10,758 nt of DNA, from contig NZ_CAMLIG010000055.1 of NCBI RefSeq assembly GCF_946480185.1, forward strand, positions 1 through 10,758, read 5' to 3'. The stretch comes from an uncultured Pedobacter sp. (GTDB taxonomy: Bacteria > Bacteroidota > Bacteroidia > Sphingobacteriales > Sphingobacteriaceae). How positions within the stretch are numbered: the stretch's first letter is position 1; each line of letters starts with the position of its first letter. The notes below the pieces were generated by a model. The model saw only the letters and a program-made list of their open reading frames with translations. It did no database searches and was not told the origin of the DNA. The position numbers and the translations under genes were made by a program. This document shows positions 6,120 through 10,758 of this stretch, piece by piece.

Positions 6120-7217
6120 GTGGTATCACAATACTTTAACCTAAGTGATGTGCAGCTATTAACTGGGCTAACAATAATATTTTGCGGTTTTATTATTTTA
6201 CTCATTGGTTTCATAGTTGTCTCTTTGTTTATCTTAAACAAAAGAGAGCTTAACTATTACGATTGGAAAGAACTGGCTGACGATTTAATCACTATGGCTA
6301 TTTTTTTTGAACCTGATGATTTAAACCTGTTAAATATAAAAGTGGTTGAAATTTCGCCTAAAATAGAAAAACTGCTGCCTAATAAATACTTCAGGAAAAT
6401 TTTAACCGACCAACTCCTATCTGCTAAAGAAAATATGATTGGAAGTTCGGGAGATAACCTCAATCTACTTTATAAACAATTGGGTTTAGAAGCTTTTGCC
6501 TTAAAAAAAATCAAGAGCAAATCGTGGTCTAAAATTGCGATTGGTATTAAAGAGCTCGGCTTAATGAATTTAAAAAAATATCGTAAAGATATTGAACCAT
6601 TTTTAAACTACAAACGGACATTAATTCGTATTGAAGCCCAAAACACGATGCTCAAATTCAGTGGTTTCCAAGGTTTGCGTTTTTTGGATACGGTTGCCTA
6701 TCCTATTTCAGAGTGGCACCAACTCAAATTATTAGAAGAACTAGCTCAATTACCGCCAGAGGATTTTACAGGAATAGATAATTGGTTAAGTTCCAACAAT
6801 GACTCAGTTGTGATATTTGCACTAAAATTGATTCGTAACTACCACTTGTTTCAGTTTCACCAACAACTTACGCAACTTTTTTTGCACAAAAAAGAAGATA
6901 TTAGATTCCAGGCCATCATCTCAATTAAAGAAATTTCTGATGAAAGCACCGCAAAAAGTTTAATTGAGATTTACCCAAATGAAACCATCAATAATAAGCT
7001 AGAAATACTAAATGCTTTAAAAGAGATAGCTATTGCAGACGAAATTCCATTTATTATTTCTTGTTTAGACGACCCCCTAACAGACATTAAATTTGCAGCA
7101 GTGTCCGCACTTTACCACATTAAACCCAATGGCTTTAGCTATGTTTTAGCTCACGCTGATGCAGATAAAGAGCCACTAGTTAGCATTATTAAGCATTTTC
7201 AATCGGATATTAAATGA
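6120..7217 (+). CDS. Membrane-anchored HEAT-repeat protein
   Basis: The 365-residue protein has a single N-terminal membrane helix (about residues 13-38) followed by a mostly alpha-helical cytoplasmic part. From about residue 135 it shows degenerate HEAT-type helical pairs. The clearest are around 161-180, 227-241 (NDSVVIFALKLIRNY), 258-272 (EDIRFQAIISIKEI core), 293-305 and 320-334 (TDIKFAAVSALYHI core). HEAT arrays are protein-binding scaffolds and no enzymatic motif is visible. The start is GTG at 6120, or possibly GTG at 6147. An overlapping ATG at 6118 is out of frame and meets a stop after eight codons, and the first in-frame ATG (residue 59) would remove the membrane helix. The last four bases overlap the start of the glycosyltransferase gene (ATGA at 7214-7217), which implies translational coupling. 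The protein is therefore probably a partner, stabiliser or regulatory adaptor of that enzyme. Its exact role is unknown. A -7-like box, CATTTTTG (6073-6080), lies upstream but lacks a partner box. Confidence 0.83.
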   Translation: MVSQYFNLSDVQLLTGLTIIFCGFIILLIGFIVVSLFILNKRELNYYDWKELADDLITMAIFFEPDDLNLLNIKVVEISPKIEKLLPNKYFRKILTDQLLSAKENMIGSSGDNLNLLYKQLGLEAFALKKIKSKSWSKIAIGIKELGLMNLKKYRKDIEPFLNYKRTLIRIEAQNTMLKFSGFQGLRFLDTVAYPISEWHQLKLLEELAQLPPEDFTGIDNWLSSNNDSVVIFALKLIRNYHLFQFHQQLTQLFLHKKEDIRFQAIISIKEISDESTAKSLIEIYPNETINNKLEILNALKEIAIADEIPFIISCLDDPLTDIKFAAVSALYHIKPNGFSYVLAHADADKEPLVSIIKHFQSDIK

Positions 7218-8641
7218 TTTGGCTTAAACTGGTATATGACCTCATCACTTATGGCTTGTTGTGCTACTCGCTATTCTTATTAACGGGCTACATTTGTATC
7301 GCCCTTTATTCTATTGGCGAAATCAATAAATATCTTCACAAAAACAGCTTTACCAATTACAGAATGTTGGCCAGTTCTAATGATATACCTGGAATTAGCA
7401 TTTTGGCACCTGCTTATAACGAGGGTGCAAACATTATCGAAAATGTACGCTCTTTACTTTCAATCCACTATAACAATTTAGAGGTAATTATCATTAATGA
7501 TGGCAGTAAAGACGATTCGATTGAAAAACTGATTGTTGCCTATGATTTAGAGAAGTTGGATTACTTTGTAGATCAAAAAATAGACACCAAAAAAATAAGA
7601 GCAATTTATAAGAGCAAAAACGAAATTTACAGAAAGCTAATTGTAGTTGATAAAGAAAACGGTGGTAAAGCCGATGCTTTAAATGTTGGTATCAACGTAT
7701 CTAAAAATCAATATGTAGTATGTATTGATGTGGACTGCATTATTGAACAAGATGCGCTTCTAAAATTAATTAAACCTTTTTTAGAAAACACAAAAGAACG
7801 GGTAATTGCAACTGGTGGGGTGGTAAGGATTGCCAATGGTTGCGAAATTGCCAACGGCAGATTGGTAAAGGTTGGCTTGCCACGTGATTTTTTACCACGA
7901 GTACAAACCCTAGAATATATAAGGGCATTTTTGTTAGGAAGGATGGCATGGAGCAGGCTGAATGGCTTAATGTTAATTTCGGGAGCTTTTGGCGCATTTG
8001 ACAGAGAGATTGTTATTAAATGCGGTGGCTATAACCATAAAACTGTAGGCGAAGATATGGAGCTGGTGGTTAGGATGCGGCGCTACATGGAAGAAAATGA
8101 TTTGCCTTATAAAGTAGCTTTTATCCCTGATCCCTTATGTTGGACAGAAGCACCAGCATCGTATAAAATTTTGGGTAGGCAACGCAACCGCTGGACGCGA
8201 GGAACAATAGAAACCCTAAAATTCCATAAGGTGATGTTTTTAAACACTGGTTACGGAATTTTAGGCGTTCTTAGCTATCCGTATTGGTTTTTCTTTGAGC
8301 TTTTAGCACCGCTAGTAGAATTTACAGGTATCATTATATTTGCTTTTTTAGCACTATTTGGTTCGCTAAATTGGCCGTATTTTTTCGCCTTATTGGGTTG
8401 TGTATATACTTTTGGTGTACTTTACTCCGTCTTCGCCATTTTAATGGAAGTGCTTACGTATAACCAATACCGCAGAGGAAAGGATATTTTAAACTTAATA
8501 TTAACCGCTTTTTTGGAGCCTATCTTTTTCCATCCTTTTGTGGTTTGGGCCGCAGTACGAGGAAACATTGATTATTTGCAAAAGAAAAGTAGTTGGGGAG
8601 AAATGACAAGAGCAGGTTTATCTCAACCTAAAAAAAACTAG
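7214..8641 (+). CDS. Processive family-2 glycosyltransferase (PgaC/BcsA-like membrane synthase)
   Basis: This 475-residue inner-membrane enzyme should polymerise a beta-linked polysaccharide from a nucleotide sugar on the cytoplasmic face and thread it through its own membrane helices. An N-terminal hydrophobic segment (about 8-33) precedes the GT-A domain, which starts at ISILAPAYNE (61-70). The four signature elements are present: NDGS (95-98) with Asp96, the metal-binding DVD (172-174), the catalytic-base region GED (279-281) and QRNRW (323-327, the QxxRW motif of processive enzymes). About three to four helices follow (roughly 350-382, 386-412, 428-450). There is no PilZ domain, so direct c-di-GMP control is not indicated. 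The segment between NDGS and DKENGGKADALN (146-157) is longer than I expect for PgaC. The sugar cannot be decided from sequence; poly-N-acetylglucosamine is one possibility. Translation is coupled to the HEAT gene by ATGA overlap, and the LtaS-like gene starts one base after its TAG stop. Confidence 0.92.
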   Translation: MIWLKLVYDLITYGLLCYSLFLLTGYICIALYSIGEINKYLHKNSFTNYRMLASSNDIPGISILAPAYNEGANIIENVRSLLSIHYNNLEVIIINDGSKDDSIEKLIVAYDLEKLDYFVDQKIDTKKIRAIYKSKNEIYRKLIVVDKENGGKADALNVGINVSKNQYVVCIDVDCIIEQDALLKLIKPFLENTKERVIATGGVVRIANGCEIANGRLVKVGLPRDFLPRVQTLEYIRAFLLGRMAWSRLNGLMLISGAFGAFDREIVIKCGGYNHKTVGEDMELVVRMRRYMEENDLPYKVAFIPDPLCWTEAPASYKILGRQRNRWTRGTIETLKFHKVMFLNTGYGILGVLSYPYWFFFELLAPLVEFTGIIIFAFLALFGSLNWPYFFALLGCVYTFGVLYSVFAILMEVLTYNQYRRGKDILNLILTAFLEPIFFHPFVVWAAVRGNIDYLQKKSSWGEMTRAGLSQPKKN

Positions 8642-8642
8642 T

Positions 8643-10655
8643 ATGGAAAAGAGATCGACTAAAAACTATTTCCTGATTAAACTAGGTGGTGCATTCAAGT
8701 TCATCTCAAGCCACTTAATGGTAAGTTTGTGGCTCATATTATTTTTCAGCTTTATAGAGCTAATTATCACATGGCAAACCAAAGGCTTACCAAATAATTT
8801 TTTTCAATTGCTCATGATCAGCATCACAAATGATCTATTGTACTGGTTAAAATACATTTGGGTGATTTATTTGGTTTTTGTTCCGCTGCTCATGCTGATT
8901 CCAAAACCTGCTAAGGTTTTGTTAAAAATATTCATCATCCTATTTTTCATCATCCATCTTTTACTGGTAAATTATTTTAATACCACTTTAGTTCCGCTAG
9001 GAGCAGATTTTTATGGCTATTCTTTAAAAGATATACAAGAAACATTAAATGCTTCTGGCGGAATAAACTTAACAGCAATACTGATTTTAACAGTAGTGAT
9101 TGCGTTGTTAACTTATATTTTCTTCTTTGGTATAAAAAAAATCACCTTTACTAGATACACAGCTATTATCCTCCCAATAGTGTCGTTTTCTTTAATTTTC
9201 TCCAACCTGTTTAGCATAAAAAAAGAACTAAAACTCAATTATGATTTTGCTAATAACTTGGCGCTTAATAAATCAGAATACTTCTATCAAGCATCATTTA
9301 AACATTTTTTTCCTGCTAATGATGAAATCGACTTAGATTATAAAGAACCTATAACCTCTCATTTCAAATACATAGATGAAAAAAATTATCCGTTTCTTCA
9401 TCAAGAAAACACCAATGACGTACTTTCTGTTTACTTTAAAAAAGATACGGTAAAACCAAACATTGTTTTTGTAGTGGTAGAAGGCTTGGGTAGCGCATTC
9501 TCAAATGATGGCGCATATTTGGGGAGTTTTACACCTTTTTTAGATTCATTATCAACCAAGAGTTTATACTGGGAGAACTTCTTGAGCCAAGCTGGCAGAA
9601 CATTTGCCGTTTTACCCTCTCTTTTTGGATCTTTACCTTTTGCTAAAAATGGCTTTTTAGAACTGGGTGATAAAATGCCTAAACATCTTTCATTAATCAA
9701 TCTGTTGCAACACAACGGCTATGAGAGTTCTTTCTACTATGGTGGCGATGCTAGCTTTGATAATATGGCTGATTATTTAAAATTAAATAACATCAATCAA
9801 TTAAGAGACGAGAAAACTTTTCCGCCCAATTACAGAAAAATTCCGTCTAAAACTAATTTCTCCTGGGGTTACGAGGATGGAGAACTTTTTAGGTATTATT
9901 TAACGAATCAAAAGGTAAGTTCTCAACCTAAACTTAGTATTATTTTAACTGTTTCTACACATAATCCTTTTAAGATAAATCAAGAAGAGAAATACCACGC
10001 AATATTTGAGAAAAGATTAAATCAATTGGGGTTTGATGATGCAAAAAAACGCTCTTATAGAAACTATATCGACCAGTATGCCAGTATTTTATATACTGAT
10101 GATGCTCTAAAAAACTTCTTTAGCGCATACAAAAACAGAGCTGATTATGAAAATACCATTTTCATCATTACCGGCGACCATAGAATGCCCGAAATACCAA
10201 TGAGCACAAAAATAGATAGGTACCATGTGCCTTTGATTATTTTTTCTCCCTTGCTAAAAACTAACGCAAGGTTCAAATCTATTTCTACTCATTACGATGT
10301 AACCCCTAGTTTATTAGCTTATCTAAAAAACAGCTATCAAATAAAATTACCAAAGTTAAGTGCTTGGGTTGGCGAAGGTTTAAGTACTGATGTTAATTTT
10401 ACCAATAACCACAGTTTGCCTTTAATGCAAAATAAGACCGATTTGATAGATTTCATCAGCGGGAAATACCATTTGAATGAAGGCAATTTATACCAACTTA
10501 ACGCCAATATGGATGAAGAAAAAGTAGAAGATGATTTGAGTACAAAACAAAGATTAACCGCCGAATTCAATCAGTTTAAAATTAGAAATAACCAAATAAT
10601 ACATGGAAAAGCGTTATTACCTGATTCTATTTTAAACAAATATGCACTGCCCTAG
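8643..10655 (+). CDS. LtaS-like membrane sulfatase-superfamily phospho-alcohol transferase
   Basis: The 670-residue protein has an N-terminal membrane region with about five helices (roughly 24-44, 66-87, 91-110, 143-163, 171-190), then an extracytoplasmic alkaline-phosphatase/sulfatase-fold domain (about 271-565). Its layout and residues match lipoteichoic acid synthase and related phosphoglycerol or phosphoethanolamine transferases. Glu280 lies in VVVEGLGS. Thr320 in AGRTFAVLPSLFGSLP is the expected nucleophile. His440 lies in STHNPF, and Asp512-His513 in TGDHRMPE. All equivalents of the LtaS metal and nucleophile residues therefore appear intact. The sulfatase signature C/S-x-P-x-R is absent, so true sulfatase activity is unlikely. 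A C-terminal extension (about 566-670) is not assigned. Bacteroidota make no classical lipoteichoic acid, so the natural acceptor is probably a glycan or glycolipid. The one-base spacing to the glycosyltransferase gene suggests it modifies that enzyme's product. Donor and acceptor are inference. Confidence 0.9.
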   Translation: MEKRSTKNYFLIKLGGAFKFISSHLMVSLWLILFFSFIELIITWQTKGLPNNFFQLLMISITNDLLYWLKYIWVIYLVFVPLLMLIPKPAKVLLKIFIILFFIIHLLLVNYFNTTLVPLGADFYGYSLKDIQETLNASGGINLTAILILTVVIALLTYIFFFGIKKITFTRYTAIILPIVSFSLIFSNLFSIKKELKLNYDFANNLALNKSEYFYQASFKHFFPANDEIDLDYKEPITSHFKYIDEKNYPFLHQENTNDVLSVYFKKDTVKPNIVFVVVEGLGSAFSNDGAYLGSFTPFLDSLSTKSLYWENFLSQAGRTFAVLPSLFGSLPFAKNGFLELGDKMPKHLSLINLLQHNGYESSFYYGGDASFDNMADYLKLNNINQLRDEKTFPPNYRKIPSKTNFSWGYEDGELFRYYLTNQKVSSQPKLSIILTVSTHNPFKINQEEKYHAIFEKRLNQLGFDDAKKRSYRNYIDQYASILYTDDALKNFFSAYKNRADYENTIFIITGDHRMPEIPMSTKIDRYHVPLIIFSPLLKTNARFKSISTHYDVTPSLLAYLKNSYQIKLPKLSAWVGEGLSTDVNFTNNHSLPLMQNKTDLIDFISGKYHLNEGNLYQLNANMDEEKVEDDLSTKQRLTAEFNQFKIRNNQIIHGKALLPDSILNKYALP

Positions 10656-10758
10656 AATAGTTGTGATTGAACTTATGTAACAAACGGTATCTTCTTTTTT
10701 TAGGATGACTACGTGGTAAAACATGAACCTAAAATAAACAACGCAAACCTCTCGAAAA

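Noticed and set aside
9431..9715. A 94-codon open frame on the minus strand within the LtaS-like gene
   Set aside because: It lies wholly inside a conserved catalytic domain on the other strand, and its translation is low-complexity without family features.
8643..10655. True sulfatase (sulfate ester hydrolase)
   Set aside because: The formylglycine signature C/S-x-P-x-R is missing, and the nucleophile position is a threonine in the LtaS-type context.
10656..10758. Possible start of a further operon gene in the last 103 bases
   Set aside because: The ATGs here (for example at 10704 and 10722) are followed by stops within a few codons, and no open frame runs off the end convincingly. A downstream gene may begin beyond the window.

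Overview
The window looks like chromosomal DNA from a Bacteroidota bacterium, most likely a Sphingobacteriaceae (Pedobacter-like) species. The grounds are low GC, no recognisable Shine-Dalgarno sequences, promoter-like boxes of the Bacteroidota type (ATTG/TTTG, about 19 bases, then nAnnTTTG), non-ATG starts, short intergenic palindromic repeats, and protein sequences of clear Bacteroidota character. The lineage is inferred from these signs and was not searched. No tRNA, rRNA, CRISPR array, transposase or phage gene is visible.

Left half (1-4193), all on the minus strand. Read in the direction of transcription it encodes: a NamZ-type exo-N-acetylmuramidase lipoprotein (formerly DUF1343, 4193-2949); methionyl-tRNA formyltransferase Fmt (2744-1830); a solitary FabF-like beta-ketoacyl synthase (1774-575) with its own near-leaderless promoter candidate; and a 123-residue membrane protein of the DUF6122 type (477-106). 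Three different dispersed-repeat sequences lie here: at the window edge (1-32), inside the 3' end of the ketoacyl synthase gene (578-611), and between namZ and fmt (about 2796-2920). The one at 578-611 is translated and adds about 12 residues to the enzyme.

Divergent junction (4194-4252) and a lolC/E gene. A 59-base gap separates namZ from a plus-strand LolC/LolE-family ABC transporter permease, which probably starts at a TTG at 4253. A 233-base gap follows (5474-5706). It holds two short inverted repeats and no gene.

Right half (5707-10655), all on the plus strand. A single-domain CheY-like response regulator is followed after 50 bases by a membrane-anchored HEAT-repeat protein. That gene overlaps by 4 bases (ATGA) a processive family-2 glycosyltransferase with D, DxD, ED and QxxRW motifs. 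One base later comes a membrane-bound LtaS/sulfatase-superfamily enzyme with a complete metal-site signature. The tight packing indicates a co-translated unit. The best reading is a surface polysaccharide machine: the glycosyltransferase polymerises and exports a beta-linked glycan, the LtaS-like enzyme decorates it (or a lipid) with a phospho-alcohol group outside the inner membrane, the HEAT protein acts as scaffold or regulator, and the response regulator provides phosphorylation-dependent control. The roles of the HEAT protein and regulator are inference. This cluster is the strongest candidate here for an incompletely described system. The last 103 bases (10656-10758) contain no gene or terminator I can support.
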